Positions 13,725 to 25,216 of a DNA stretch of 64,000 nt are shown here, one piece after another (the stretch's first letter is position 1; each line of letters opens with the position of its first letter). The notes beneath the pieces are model-generated. The model was not told the origin of the DNA. It made no database searches and worked only from the letters and a program-made list of their open reading frames with translations. The stretch is from Ricinus communis (Eukaryota > Streptophyta > Magnoliopsida > Malpighiales > Euphorbiaceae): contig NC_063265.1 in NCBI RefSeq assembly GCF_019578655.1, positions 1,488,001 to 1,552,000 on the forward strand, written 5' to 3'. Position numbers and translations under genes: made by a program.

Positions 13725-14131
13725 TATTTCAAACTATTTAATTTAATTTGATAAAAAATATAACAACATTTATCGATTATAGAAATATAAATAGAAAAAT
13801 CACATATAAAATAAAAGTACGATAAGAAAATATTTTATACTATTTTATTTAACTTGATAAAAATATAATAAAATTTTCTTTTCATTTTGAATAGAAAGAA
13901 AAAATTTAAAATCAATATATATATGTATATATATGACTTCTTTTTCAAAGAATAAAAAATTAAAATTATATATAGTAAATCATATAAGTTTCTTTATTAT
14001 TACTGGAGTATTTAACAATAAAATGGATTAAAATAGACAATTAGAATTATGATTATGACATAATAGTTTATAAAAGGTCATTTAATTTACTTATCTAAAT
14101 ACCTTTAATAATATATTAAAATTCTCAAAAT

Positions 14132-14140
<9 letters not shown>
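13725..14140. repeat. Left copy of a roughly 400-bp AT-rich direct repeat
   Basis: Matches 14815-15205 in the same orientation with many small differences. The best stretch is 'ttaatttacttatctaaata' plus 'cctttaataata', found at both 14080 and 15140. Earlier parts ('ttttatactattt', 'aaaatataataaaattt', 'cttttca') also align in order. The two copies are offset by about 1.06 kb and the hAT-type MITE lies between them. Confidence 0.55.

Positions 14141-14173
<33 letters not shown>
14137..14173. repeat. (AT)n microsatellite
   Basis: An uninterrupted AT dinucleotide run of about 18 units at the end of the left direct repeat. Similar runs occur at about 27635-27659, 31559-31590, 35874-35908, 35994-36016 and 37407-37438. 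Confidence 0.9.
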
Positions 14174-14175
<2 letters not shown>

Positions 14176-14340
14176 TATAGTGAGTTTTTTATTGTATGTA
14201 AGGAAAATTATTAAAAATATATTAAAAAGAGAGAGAAAGCAATTGAAAATCTTTGAAATATAGCTAATACATAATTATTAATAAAAATATTTTAATTTGT
14301 TAATATTATTTGAATATTTAATTAATAAGTAGTTTAAAAC

Positions 14341-14759
14341 TAGACCTGTGCCCAGGCCCGAACCCATAAAAAGCCTGTAATTCTCGGGCCGGGCTTGAGA
14401 TTTATATAAAAATTCAAGCTCAGCTCGATATCTAGTTTAGTTAGTAAAAAAAAGAAATATCATACTTAGCACTCGAACTTATGACCTTCAATTTACAATT
14501 AAGTACCAATACCACTTAGCTAACTATTATTTTTATTTATAATTTTATTGTTATTAATAATATATTAATCAAAACAAAACCCTAAATCTAAATGTAACTA
14601 CAATTTGGGACAGATTTAATAATTGGTCGGGCCGGGCCGGACTTTTCAAAAAATTTCAAGCTCAGACTTAGGCTCAGAGATATCAAAAAATTTTCGGACC
14701 TGGGCAAGCTCGGACTTGTCCAAAATCAAGTCGAGTAGCCCGCCCCCATGAGCAGTCTA
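14341..14759. mobile_element. hAT-type non-autonomous element (MITE), 419 bp
   Basis: The left end reads TAGACCTGTGCCCAGGCCCG and the reverse complement of the right end reads TAGACTGCTCATGGGGGCGG: imperfect inverted termini of the kind common in plant hAT MITEs. The element is flanked by a perfect 8-bp duplication, tttaaaac, at 14333-14340 and 14760-14767; eight bases is the expected size for hAT insertion. The ends are GC-rich (clusters of gggccgggcc) in an AT-rich setting. No transposase frame. The insertion sits between the two copies of the AT-rich direct repeat. Confidence 0.85.
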
Positions 14760-14814
14760 TTTAAAACTCATATATGTATCATAAAAAATATAAATAAAAA
14801 GTATATATATAAAA

Positions 14815-15205
14815 CAACCAAATTCGGTTAAAAATACTAATAAAATGATATTTTATACTATTTTTGTTTGACTTAATGAAAAATATAATAAAATTTACTT
14901 TTCACTTTCAATAAGAATATATATATATATATAAGGAACATGTTATTTAAATCATAAAAAAATAATTTATAAGCATTGAAAAAAAAATTATCCATCTCAG
15001 GTAACAAATTTATTCATCTAAGGCAATAGAAAAAACTTCAAGTTAAATATAGTGAATTATATTAACCATTTTTTATATAATTATTGGTATTTAGTAATAA
15101 AATGAATTAAAATTAAAGAATGATCATTTATGAAGAGTCATCTAATTTACTTATCTAAATACCTTTAATAATAGATTAAACTCTTTAAAATATAAAAAGA
15201 AGTTC
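14815..15205. repeat. Right copy of the AT-rich direct repeat
   Basis: Counterpart of 13725-14140. It adds 'aggaacatgttatttaaat' and an extra 60-bp segment not seen in the left copy, then rejoins it at 'gtaaatcatat/gtgaattatat' and 'agtaataaaatg-attaaaat'. Non-coding. Confidence 0.5.
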
Positions 15206-15254
15206 ATAGAAAAATTGACAACAAGAAAGAATAAGTAAATTAAAAATTATGCTT

Positions 15255-15530
15255 TCGTATATATACTAATTGTTTATCCGTGTATTATACGACCATTATA
15301 ATTATTTTAATTATATATAAAAACATAAGTAAATTTATAGATAAAATTTAATAATTTTTTAATATTTAATAATTATTTATATTATTTTAAACGATCATAA
15401 TAAATTAAATCTTTCTAAATGTCATTTTTTTTACTTTTTTTAATTTTTTAATATTTAAGATTTTATTAGTGTAATAATATAAAAATTATTTTAAGAATAT
15501 ATATTAATTACTTTTTAGTATTATATAAAT
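15255..15530. repeat. Dispersed AT-rich repeat with decayed 'CCGTGCGTTGCACG' head
   Basis: Begins 'tatactaattgtttatccg' then 'tgtattatacgacc', which aligns with 5490 ('catttatccgtgcgttgcat') and with 44235-44270. It continues with 'ttataattattttaattata', 'aatttatagataaaatt' and 'gattttattagtgtaataat' in the same order as the copy at 5480. It ends right at the border of the first long-inverted-repeat element. Confidence 0.4.
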
Positions 15531-15545
15531 TAATATTATATATTA

Positions 15546-15706
15546 CTGAGGGTGGCGGTTTCGGCGCACACTCAAGTGTCTTTAGCGACTACAACAATGT
15601 AAAGCTTTTCAATCTAATTAGGAACACGCTAACTAGTCACAAAGACTAGCATGAAGATGAAAGTCGCCAATTGGGTGACCATGACACTTTTACTAATGAG
15701 TGACTA
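15546..15706 (+). repeat. Terminal module of the long-inverted-repeat family, left outer copy
   Basis: About 160 bp beginning ggtggcggttt, with 'caagtgtctttagcgact', 'ctaactagtca' and 'gtcgcc' phrases, ending 'acttttactaatgagtgac'. Related copies follow at 15711-15873 (same strand) and at 21232-21388 and 30150-30305 (opposite strand). The module marks the outer edge of the inverted-repeat elements. Confidence 0.75.
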
Positions 15707-15710
15707 TGGG

Positions 15711-15873
15711 TGGCGGTTTTGAGCGTGCATCCAAGTGTCTTTAGTGAATATGGTACTACAAGGCTTTTCAACCTAATCGGAAACACGCTAACTAGTCATT
15801 GAGACTAGCGCGGAAATGGGAGTTGCCACCCAGGTAATTCACCGAGACATTTTTACTAATAAGTGACGTTTCT
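15711..15873 (+). repeat. Terminal module, second tandem copy at the left end
   Basis: A head-to-tail duplicate of 15546-15706 with substitutions ('gagcgtgcatccaagtgtct', 'cgctaactagtcattgagac'). Only the left end of copy 1 carries two modules; the other ends have one. It runs on into the arm through 'agattccataaggaagctta'. Confidence 0.75.
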
Positions 15874-17143
15874 TAGATTCCATAAGGAAGCTTACGCCAC
15901 AAATCCAAAAATAGATTAGGAAACCAACTTCCTTATTTGTGTATCTTAATCTTTAATTTTATTGTTTAACAAATCATTTTCTATAAACACAATAATTTAT
16001 ATACAAGCATATCATACAACACATAAAATCCTCTTAAGTCTAGCCCATTTATTAAGCACAACCCACGTTTAAGTTGTTTATCTAGCTTACTAAATCAATT
16101 ATATATAAAGCCTAGTCTAACCTAGTTACCAGTTATGCTTTTGAATTCCAACCTTTAAGGTCTAATTAACTACATATTATGATAAATCCAATTATGTAAT
16201 CCTAAATCTAATATGGTCTAATTGTCCTAACTAAAGTATGGCTACATCGATTTTAGATTTTAAGTCCAATTACCATTAATTAGCCTAATGAGCTACAGTT
16301 TTCATGTGAGGTCCAATTTTAAGGCCTAAAGTCTATGAGGCCATTTTAGTCAATCATATTACATTTAGTGATCACACGGTAAACAAAAATAAGCAAAAAT
16401 AAAGTGCAGAAAAATAAATCTAACTATTACAACTCGTCTACAACTAAAAAGAAAAATAAAAGGCTTAAAACTAAGTATAATACATAAATAACTCAAGAAA
16501 TACATCAAAAATCCATAAAAGCCTAAATTTAGGGTTTTAGAGAGTAAAGCCGATCGACTATGGGTATAGAGTTGATCGGCTCTAAGGCTTTAGCAAGTGG
16601 TTTTCCTCTCTTGATTCGATGCCCCAAAGCCAATCTCATGTATAGAAAATGTGAAATCGTTTAGAATGTGTAAAATCATATAGAGTACATAAAAAAATAT
16701 AAAATCAGTTAAAAACCTAAATGGAACATGTAAATCCTAAAAAAATAGACTAGTAGTAAATAAGAAACGGTTAAATATTAGATTTGAATTATGTGATTTC
16801 TAAAAAATTTAACTGTCAAATTAAAAAAATCACAAATCTAATCTAAATCCTAAACATATTACTAATAATAAAAGAAAATAAGAAAATCAAAACCCCACAT
16901 GTTCCTATTATCATATTTAATTTCCAAGAAGTTCTTATTATCAAATTCAAATCCCTAGCAATATCATAACATGCAATCATCTAAAAACCTATTCTAATCA
17001 TATGAAAACACATAAATTAATAAAATAATTCTAATCATATTTCTAGAAAAGCATAAAAAAACCAAGTTTTTGGATGATGATATGGATGACGATGCTTGGG
17101 GAACCCTTAAGTTGCCACCATAGTTGATTAATCTACGAGTCTC

Positions 17144-18885
17144 TATTAGAAATTGAAATTAAAATATAAGAAAAGGCGCAAGGGAAACAATTTAAATTTT
17201 TTTCTTAATTTCTACCAAGAATCTCATTAATTTAGATAGTCATAATACACAAAAGAAGCAAAAGTGGAGAACGCTTACAAAGGGTGCGTGCCACCCATTC
17301 CAAGGAATGCTTCTTGCTTTGTTGATTCTTGATTCTTCAAGGGTGATTGATGTATTTTAAAGCTACTCAAATGAGCAGCAGGTAATCCGCACAAGCTTTA
17401 AAGTTAGAATCTCCTATGAACAATCCTTCAAAACTGAGAGAGTGGAGATGATGATGAGTGAATGTTAATTCCAAACTAGGTTGAGGCTTAATTAATCTAA
17501 TTAACTAAGTGTTGATGGCATCATTCTCCATCACACACATACACCCCTAGCTGTCCATCATACTCCATATATATATACATGGGGTTTAACCTAGTCCTAT
17601 AACAAGCAAGACCTTACTTATGCTTAAGTTGGGCTTGTTTAGACTAAGTTAAGTTAATTAATACATAAGCATTGTTATAGGGACCTTATAGGCGAATATC
17701 ATTGCTCAATATGTATTAAACTAATTAACTTTTATTTAGACCCAATGTATATAAGCTTAAGCCCAAGCTTAAGCCTCATTTTGATCTCAATTTTAAGCCT
17801 ATTTGTTTATGACCCAAAAGGTTCCTAACTGGTAATGAATTATCAATTATGAATTAAACCCTTTTAGTTCAATGTTAGTTTTCTAATTAACTTAATTCAT
17901 ATTTCATATATCAAGATTGGCATCGACCAATGCATCATGACCATTCAAATATGAAAAAGGGTTAAAGTGCTTTAATCAACCTTTATAGTGAACAATCTCA
18001 CAATATAATTCAATATTTTCATTGTACTTTTATCCCAATTGATTCATAGAGCATGGATGCAAGTGTCAACTCTATAATTGAATCAATCCTATTTGTTCTT
18101 GATGATTACATATAATATCTTGAATAAGATCTATGAAATATTTTTCATAATCTTTATTCAAACAACCTTGGTCAAGGATTTTCATATTAAAGCATATCAA
18201 GAATCATTAGGATAAGGTCCGATAACATATTACCTTGGGCAATGAATTCTTTATTGATAACTTATTATCTTCATATGACTCTTAGTATACCCAATGAATA
18301 TCTCTAGAGCACTCCATGGATAGGAGAACATAAGATAGCACCAAATTATAATAATCCTCATATAAGATAATATATTGTTATCTCAAGTCTAAGGATCACA
18401 TTTTACATGATTATCACAAGAGTATTGTCCATAGACACTTGGGTAAATTCCATATGTACTACTCAATAGGGTCATATTTTATGAACTTATTCTTGTAAGA
18501 AGCACCTATATGCTTATCTCGGAATCCTTAACCTTGTGAGATAAATTGCTTACTTCATAAGTAAGTGAGAACACATTATGGTAGTCTTGAGCATTTGATT
18601 AATATCCAGCGATCAATATCTAATTCTTGATCAAACATTGAATACGAACAAAGTTTAACAGTATATGTAATGAGAATCTCATCATTATAAACTTGCTTAA
18701 TAATTTCTCTTACATTTGTATTTACATTTCATGGTTTTCATCTCAAACAGTTTGGGTTATTCCTGAATACCCGACTACTCGTACCATTAGAGTTGAACAA
18801 TGCCTTTAGTATAATTGTATGCCATCAATTGTGATGTATAACACAGATCATCTGACAAATATTTATCTTTATGCATACTCTAACA
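17144..18885 (-). mobile_element. Solo LTR, Copia-like, inserted in the left arm of copy 1
   Basis: Read on the minus strand this 1742-bp block begins TGTTAGAGTATGC and ends TTCTAATA, matching the TGTTAG...CTAACA inverted termini typical of Copia LTRs with one base changed at the 3' end. The bases tctc flank both sides (17140-17143 and 18886-18889), consistent with a short target duplication. The uninterrupted sibling at about 25895-25925 ('attctcgaatctcaggta') shows the empty site. No internal protein-coding part is present, so it is a solo LTR. At 1.7 kb it is long for Copia and would fit a SIRE/Maximus-type LTR; that placement is inference. Confidence 0.6.
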
Positions 18886-21231
18886 TCTCAGGAGACGATG
18901 ATGTAGTTGAATCGAAGATCAATTGAGGATCCAGTGTTGGATAAGGTTTTGAAAAAGCTTCTGACGTTCTTTTAAGGTTTCCTAATGTCAGTTCTTTTCT
19001 AGTGCGTATATCTCTCTATATGTTTTGCTCAAAGTGTATCAACTACTAAGTTTGCTATGAATTAATTCCTTGCTAACACTTCCTCCTCTCTTAGACCTAG
19101 GAGTTTATGATGCATTTATAGATGTAAGGTTAGGAAACCCTAGGAGCAAAACGATAGACTTAAGTTTCTCTAGAGATTATCTCTCATAAAATCAAATAAA
19201 ATTCTATATTTTTATCAATAAAAACCTTCCAAAAAATCAATTTGGATGTAAAAGTGCTAAAAAATAATATCAAATATTGAAATCAATTTGGACCTAATTG
19301 TTAGAAAAATTAAGTTTGAGGGTCAAAATAGTAATTTTTACAATTACAAAAATCAGAACTTTTTCTCTAGAGCCAATTGGCTCTATATAGTTCTAATCGA
19401 CTTTGTTTAGTACCAATTGGCTCTTCACTCCTCGACGTCATTTTCTCGGATGATTTTACGTTTGAATATAGTTTCTAGAAGGTTTTCCTAAGGATAACCA
19501 CTATTTTATCAATAATTACTTTGATTTTAAATAAATAATTAGGATATGTATTGATAATTTCCTAGGATTTATCTATTTCTCTAGAATTTCCTCTGAAACC
19601 CTACCTCTATAAATAATAAGAGGTGTTTAGAGTTTCAGGGAGGAGGCAAGAATTAATTTTTTATCGAGAGTAATATTCAAAGCGAAAAAACACTTAGAAA
19701 GAAAGAAAGGAGAGAAAATTAAGAGAGAACATAAAGAATTGTACTGTCGATCATAATCAGAATTCAAAGACTCAAACCACTAAAGAAAGAAGATTTTAAG
19801 AAACTGGTCACTTAAGAAAGAACACTTTTTGGAAACTCTTTTTCAATCGACAAAAGATTTTCCTAAGTCAGATCGAGCTTTGGATTCCTACCCAATTTTT
19901 GATTCAATTGCTTCCTCATCACCTTAGACATGCAAATCAATATACACGATGACGACCTGAGGGTTTCTACCACCATACATCTGCATTAATCATAAAAATT
20001 GGTCCTTTTGTTCTTTTTTTGTATTTTTATTTAGTTTTACATTGTTATTTCTTAGAAACATGATTAGGGTTTTAATCTTTGATTAATATAATTAGACTAG
20101 GATTTTAGAATATACATATTAGGGTTTTGAATTGATAATAAGAACTATGGTTTTTTATTAGATTTGATATTTTGCCGATTAGGGTTTTAGATTTACTTAA
20201 AAACACGATTATAAGATTAATAATTAGTTTCTATTATTATAATTTGGTAACTAAGACTAAATTAAAATATGTTTCTTTGTTCTAATAACTTACAACTAGC
20301 TTATAGAATTTTAGAGTTTCTAGCAATCTAGGATTTTTTTAACTTCTGTACTTTATTTTGTTAAATTTCTTAGCTATTTTGTCTCATTCTAATGTTGTTC
20401 AAACATCTATACATGTGATAATTGTCTTTGGAGTGTCACAAGTTTAGATTGTTAAACGAGGAAGAATCGAAAGAAAACTATTCGAAGTGCATCTAGACTC
20501 CAAAGCTAGTCAGCTGACTTTAGAGCCAATTGGCTCTATACTCAGTGGATCGGCTCTACATGTACAACCAATCAACTAACCATGCTGACCTTATATTTTT
20601 GCTTTTTTTGGCAGTTTTTAATGTATTTTTTCCCTCTGTTTAGTTTTAGGCCTTTTTGGTTCTATAATTATAGTTGTAGGCAGGTTGTAATAGTTAAGGT
20701 TTCTTTCTTGCTTTATTTCCTTTATTATTATTTCATTGTCTATTGCATGTTAATCCAATATTAATTACATTGATTAATTAAAAATGGGCCACCTAGACTT
20801 AGGGCTAAAAAATTGATCCAATATGATTCTGATAGTCTAAATAAGTTAATACACTTTATCTGGGCCTAAGCCTTAAAATTCAATTAGATTAGTGGGCTTT
20901 GACATATTTAGTTAGATTTTCAACTTAGGGTTGAAACCATAATGAATGGACCTTCTCATAATAAGTAGTCCAATAGGCTTAAAGGCTGAATCTAAAGGGC
21001 ATAACATGTAATTGGGCTAGAACAGGTGGGCCTTATGCATAATGAGTTAGTAAAATATGATTAATAACTTTAAATGAGGTCTGAATTTGAATAAAATGGG
21101 CTAGACTTAGGTGTATTATGTGATTTTTTGACATACCTGTATATAAAATGCTTGTAATTATAGAAAATATTTTGTTAAATAATAAAGACTTTATGGCTTA
21201 AGCTTTCTTATGGAATTTGAGTAAAGCCACT

Positions 21232-21388
21232 CATTAATAAAAGTATCTCGATGATTATCCGGGTTGTGACTCTTATCTCCGCGCTAGGCTTAGTGACTAG
21301 TTAACGTGTTTCCGATTAGGTTGAAAAGCCTTATAGTGCCGTAGTCGCTAAAGACATTTGGGTGTGTGCCGAAAACCGCAGCCCACAC
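21232..21388 (-). repeat. Terminal module, right end of copy 1 (inverted)
   Basis: Reverse complement of the left modules. On the plus strand it ends 'gtcgctaaagacatttgggt' plus 'gtgtgccgaaaaccgc'. It directly abuts the reverse-transcriptase fragment. Confidence 0.7.
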
Positions 21389-21759
21389 CCAAAACAAGTA
21401 GTTTTGAATAAGGGAGGCATGAAAATTGTGGTAAATGAAAATAACGAGCTAATCCCAACAAGAACTGTGACAGGATGGGGGGTGTGCATCGATTATAGGA
21501 AGCTGAACGATGCCATGAGGAAAGATCATTTTTCATTACCATTCATTGATCAAATGCTAGAGAGATTATCAAGGCATAAGTACTACTGTTTTCTAGATAG
21601 TTTGTCAGGATATTTTTAGATTCCAATAGCCTTGAGGACCAGGAAAAGACCACATTCACATGCCTCTATGGAACCTTTATGTATAGAAGAATGCCATTCA
21701 GATTGTGTAATGCACCAACCACATTTCAGAGGTGCATGATGGTTATCTTTGATGACTGT
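21389..21759 (+). pseudogene. Reverse-transcriptase fragment, Ty3/gypsy (Athila/Tat-like)
   Basis: The translation carries the start of a gypsy RT domain: KGGM, NELIPTRTVTGWGVCIDYRK, the KDHF-LPFIDQMLERL segment, FLDSLSGYF, FTCLYGTF, RRMPFRLCNAP and TFQRCMM. The first part is open from 21362 to 21619; a stop replaces the residue after SGYF, and a small indel precedes the FTCLYGTF part. It ends abruptly before the catalytic DD box, where copy 2 of the inverted-repeat element starts. No gag, integrase or LTR belongs to it here. It is a relic about 120 codons long, either the landing site of both elements or a captured fragment. Confidence 0.8.
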
Positions 21760-22240
21760 GAGGTCCACCTAAGTCTAGCCAATTTTATTAAACTCAGCCC
21801 ACGTTTAAAATTATTAATCTAATTTACTAATTAATTATGTATAAGGCCTTTCTAGTCTAGTCCAATTATAGATTATTCTTCTGGATTCCAACCTTTAAAT
21901 TTAATGGACTACTTTTTATGATTAAGCCCAATTAGGTGATCTTAAATCTAAAAATTGCCCAATTAATCTAATTAAGAGATTGTGGAGGCCAATAGATCTA
22001 TGTTGATTTTAGAATTAAAGCCCAATTACTATTAATTAACCTAATGGACTATAATATTCATGTCATGTCTAATTTTAAAGCCTAATGTCTATATGACCAG
22101 TTTTAATTAGGCGATCATACAACATATATTTATCATTCAATAAAAATAAGACAAAAAATAAAGTGTCAAAAGTAAATCTAGCTATTACAATCCGCCTACA
22201 ACTAAGAAAATTAAAAGAAACACCTAAAAACTAAATAGAA

Positions 22241-25216
22241 TGTAATACCTGAAAATTTTCTTTTATAATAATTTTATTAATAATAATTAATAAATGAGTT
22301 TTTATTTAAATTAATTTTACTTTATTTTATTTAGTTTAATTTGGAATGATTAATGAAAATTTTAATGTTAGACAAATAAATGAGTTATTTTCTAAATCTA
22401 ATTAGTTTGATTTTTAAGAAATTAATTAAGTAAATCCTTTGAGAAATAAATTATATTTTTGGTTATTCGAAATTTTCTCCAAATGCATATTTATATAAAT
22501 AAAATATATATTGGAGAATTATGGAAGAATTTATAAAGGGTGTTTTTATAAAAGAATCTTATATTTTAATTAGCTAGTGGTATTAAATTTTAAGTTGAAA
22601 AATATTTAGCAAATTGATTATTTAATTTAATTGTGTGTTAGGACTAAATTAGAAATTTATTTTGGGATGAGGATTAAAAGTATAATTTTATTATTATATG
22701 GGGGTTTAATGAAAATTTGTATGTTTGGTATTTTTATAATTAAACATGTCGGCAAGAGCTTTTTAGTAATTTTACATTTAAAAGTAAGGATATATATGTA
22801 ATTGTATATTTTCAATAATTCAATTTGGCCCAAATTAAATAGTTAGGGGCTTAATTGAAAGGCTGAAGAAAAGTTTGGGGTTAATTGGAATTTTTGCAGG
22901 ACAAAATTGCAGTAATTAAAAAAGTTGAGGGACCAAAAGGTAAGAAAGAAAACTTCAGGGACTAAATGTCGATATGGAGAAGAAGAAAAGAAAAGAAGAA
23001 TCAGGGAGAGAAAGAAGCCCGGGGAAGAGGAAGAAGATGGGTCTTTGCGTCGTCCGGTAGGTGTGACCGATTGTCGGTAGCGATCTGAAAGCTGGCGTCG
23101 ACAATCTGTGGCACACCGGTGGCGGCGGCATCTTGAGGAGGAAGGCGACCAAAACTTCATTCTTGGTCAGTGTCGCGATTCCATTGACAGTGGCCGTGAT
23201 TCAGTGGCGATCGACTCCTCTCGGCGAGAGCTTCCTTTTGGCGGTGACGGTGTTGTCTTTGGTGGCCGGAGGAGGGAGTTCCGGTGAAGTGGTGGCAGCC
23301 GGCGTTTTCTGATTTTTCCGGCAAGCTTTGGCTGATCGGAGGACATATCCCGACTCTCCTCAGCTCAAGCTTCGCAATGGCACTAGTTTCATGGCGATCA
23401 GACTTCGTTTGTAAATCAATGGCCGAAATTGTTTGTAAATCTCTCCGGATGATCGGGGGTTGGATCAAAAAATCAGAAGCGGGGATCGTCATCAGCGCGT
23501 CGTTTCGAGTCCGATGGTATGTTCAGATTGTCAATCGGACTCCGGCGGCTGGAGGCGAGTCGACCGAGCGATCAAGCGTCTCGGTAATTTTTCTCTGGCC
23601 CGTTGATTTTTTGGAATTCTTTGATTTAATTATGTGTCTATTGAATTGTATTGTGTATTAGAAAATATTTGTGTGTTAAAATAATAGTTTGTCGGACTGC
23701 CTGCCGTAGTCGTGATTTTTATGCTGTGTAGCGGAGTCGGGAAATTAGTGGTCTTGGGGACCCGATTCCCATTGTATTAAATTGTTGGATATTTGAAGTG
23801 TTTTTCTTGCAGGTCCTGGACCCGTTTTACAGGGGGTAAACGTTATTGTTTTAGGGGAGGTTTTGCCGAATTTTTGGTAGAATTTGCCCGAGTCAAGATT
23901 CTTAGACAGTCAGTCCTAGGAATCTAGACCTAGGGTTAATGGTCAATTGTTTCAGCATTTTGATAAATTGTTTTTCCGTAATTAGATAATCCGTCTGTTC
24001 GGCTCGCTCCAACCGAGGCACCGGAGCAGAGCTAGGAGGTCGCCAAAGCTGTGAGTTAAAGTCATATATCGATTATGCACGTGTCATGCATATATTTTTT
24101 GTTTGCTATTGTAATTATTTTATTGCAAGTTCAAATTATTCATTTGTATCATGCTTTTGATTACTATTCATTTATATATTTTTTCCTTTATCATTGATTT
24201 TATTATTGCATGATAATACGGAATGGGATGACAGTAGAACATATTGGTTTGATGAGTGAACCGGTATAAATCCGTGAGTGATAGAAAAGGGGTAAAATAG
24301 TAAATTTAAAAGGAAAGTTTAGGACTTGCCCTAGTCGAGCATCGCTCTCTAGGCTTAGTAGAGCGTGGTTGCTGGAGTAAAGGTTCCTAGTCGAGCATTA
24401 CTCTTTGGGCACCGGCTTATTTGGATACCTAAGTGACCAGACTTGAGGTAAGGTCCCTAGTCGAGCTTCACTCTCTGGGCGGCAGTCTTATTGGAATAAG
24501 AGAGCCGAAAGGCTAAGACTGATAGTGAATATTAAGTGACCGGACAGGAGTTAAGGACCCTGGTCGAGCTTCACTCTCTGGGCGCCAGTCCTGTTGGAAT
24601 GAGATTAGTCGGGATGTTAGAGTTGAGATTAGTCGAGATGTTAGTAATGAGATTGATCGAGATGTTGTGTTGGGATTAGAGTTCTACTGAAGTACTCCGT
24701 CCCGTTGTGTGTGAAAATTATTTTATTTAAGCATGACATGACACATATATTTGTACATGACTTATGTTTATTCAAATTAAATAAATGTATGATCGAAGTA
24801 TATGCAAATATTTTTGGATATATGATTTTAACTCACTCTCGAGACTGACAGTCTCAATTTTATTGTTTTCCAGATCCATGACTGTTAGTTTTTCCGCGAC
24901 TCTTATCTAGTAACCCGACTCATTCATCATCGGGTGATGTATTTGATTTGGTATGTAAATTTATAAATTCTTAGATTCTTCGCAGTAGAAATAGTAGACA
25001 TACCAGTTGAAATTTTCTGTAGTTTCGGGTCTCGCCTAATTCTTTTGGCAGACCAAATTAATTATGTAAATGTAACTGTTAAGATAATTGTGGCATTAGT
25101 AAAATGAGATGAGATTTAATTGAGTTAGTGAGTATCAGACTTACTACAGGATTCGGTGGCCTTACACCTACTCATTTCCTAGTGTCGGTCACATGCCCTC
25201 AGATGGGGTCGTGACA
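22241..25216 (+). mobile_element. Solo LTR of a Ty3/gypsy-type element, 2976 bp
   Basis: Begins TGTAATACCTG and ends GGGTCGTGACA, typical TG...CA LTR termini of Tekay/Del-like elements. It is flanked by a perfect 5-bp target duplication, tagaa (22236-22240 and 25217-25221). Removing the block restores continuity with the homologous arm at 16471-16500 ('aaactaagtataatacataa'), which is an independent empty-site proof. A second copy starts at 49529. The centre (about 22950-23600) is GC-rich and yields accidental open frames on both strands that are not recognisable proteins. No internal region is present, so a full element was probably lost by LTR-LTR recombination. Clade is inferred. Confidence 0.85.
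24325..24675 (+). repeat. Tandem modules inside the 3-kb LTR
   Basis: Four degenerate copies of a module reading roughly 'ccctagtcgagcttcactct' plus 'ctgggcgccagtc' (near 24328, 24387, 24450 and 24558), followed by three copies of a short 'gagattagtcgagatgttag' unit (24602-24665). Array-like repeats in the U3/R part of an LTR often tune promoter strength; here that role is only a guess. Confidence 0.65.

Larger units (their letters stand above)
15546..21390. mobile_element. Long-inverted-repeat (foldback-like) element, copy 1
   Basis: The left arm (15546 to about 17140, continuing after an insertion to about 19400) and the right arm (about 19400 to 21390) are inverted copies. Examples: 'ggtggcggtttcggcgcaca' at the left against 'tgtgtgccgaaaaccgcag' at the right; 'cataaggaagctta' against 'taagctttcttatgg'; 'ctaactattacaactcgtct' against 'gcaggttgtaatagttaagg'; and 'gatgcttggggaaccctta' against 'gacctgagggtttc' near 17090/19950. 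The arms are roughly 1.9 kb, leaving almost no centre in this copy. The left arm is split by a Copia-type solo LTR. No transposase was recognised. The symmetrical arms are observed; calling it a foldback or MULE-related element is inference. Confidence 0.6.

Noticed and set aside
20582..20764. 60-codon Phe/Tyr-rich plus-strand frame
   Set aside because: T-rich stretch in the right arm of the inverted-repeat element; the complementary arm does not keep the frame.
15546..21390. LTR retrotransposon with the 160-bp modules as LTRs
   Set aside because: The modules at the two ends are in opposite orientation, and the arms are inverted over about 2 kb, which LTRs are not.
22843..23661. Overlapping open frames on both strands in a GC-rich stretch (up to 125 codons)
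   Set aside because: They lie wholly inside the 3-kb solo LTR, have no recognisable domain, and the second LTR copy (62755-63246) has different frames at the same place. They are open because the stretch is GC-rich.
23700..24060. Possible tRNA or structured RNA in the GC-rich LTR
   Set aside because: No cloverleaf with acceptor, D and T arms could be drawn, and the sequence repeats in the second LTR copy, so it is part of the element.
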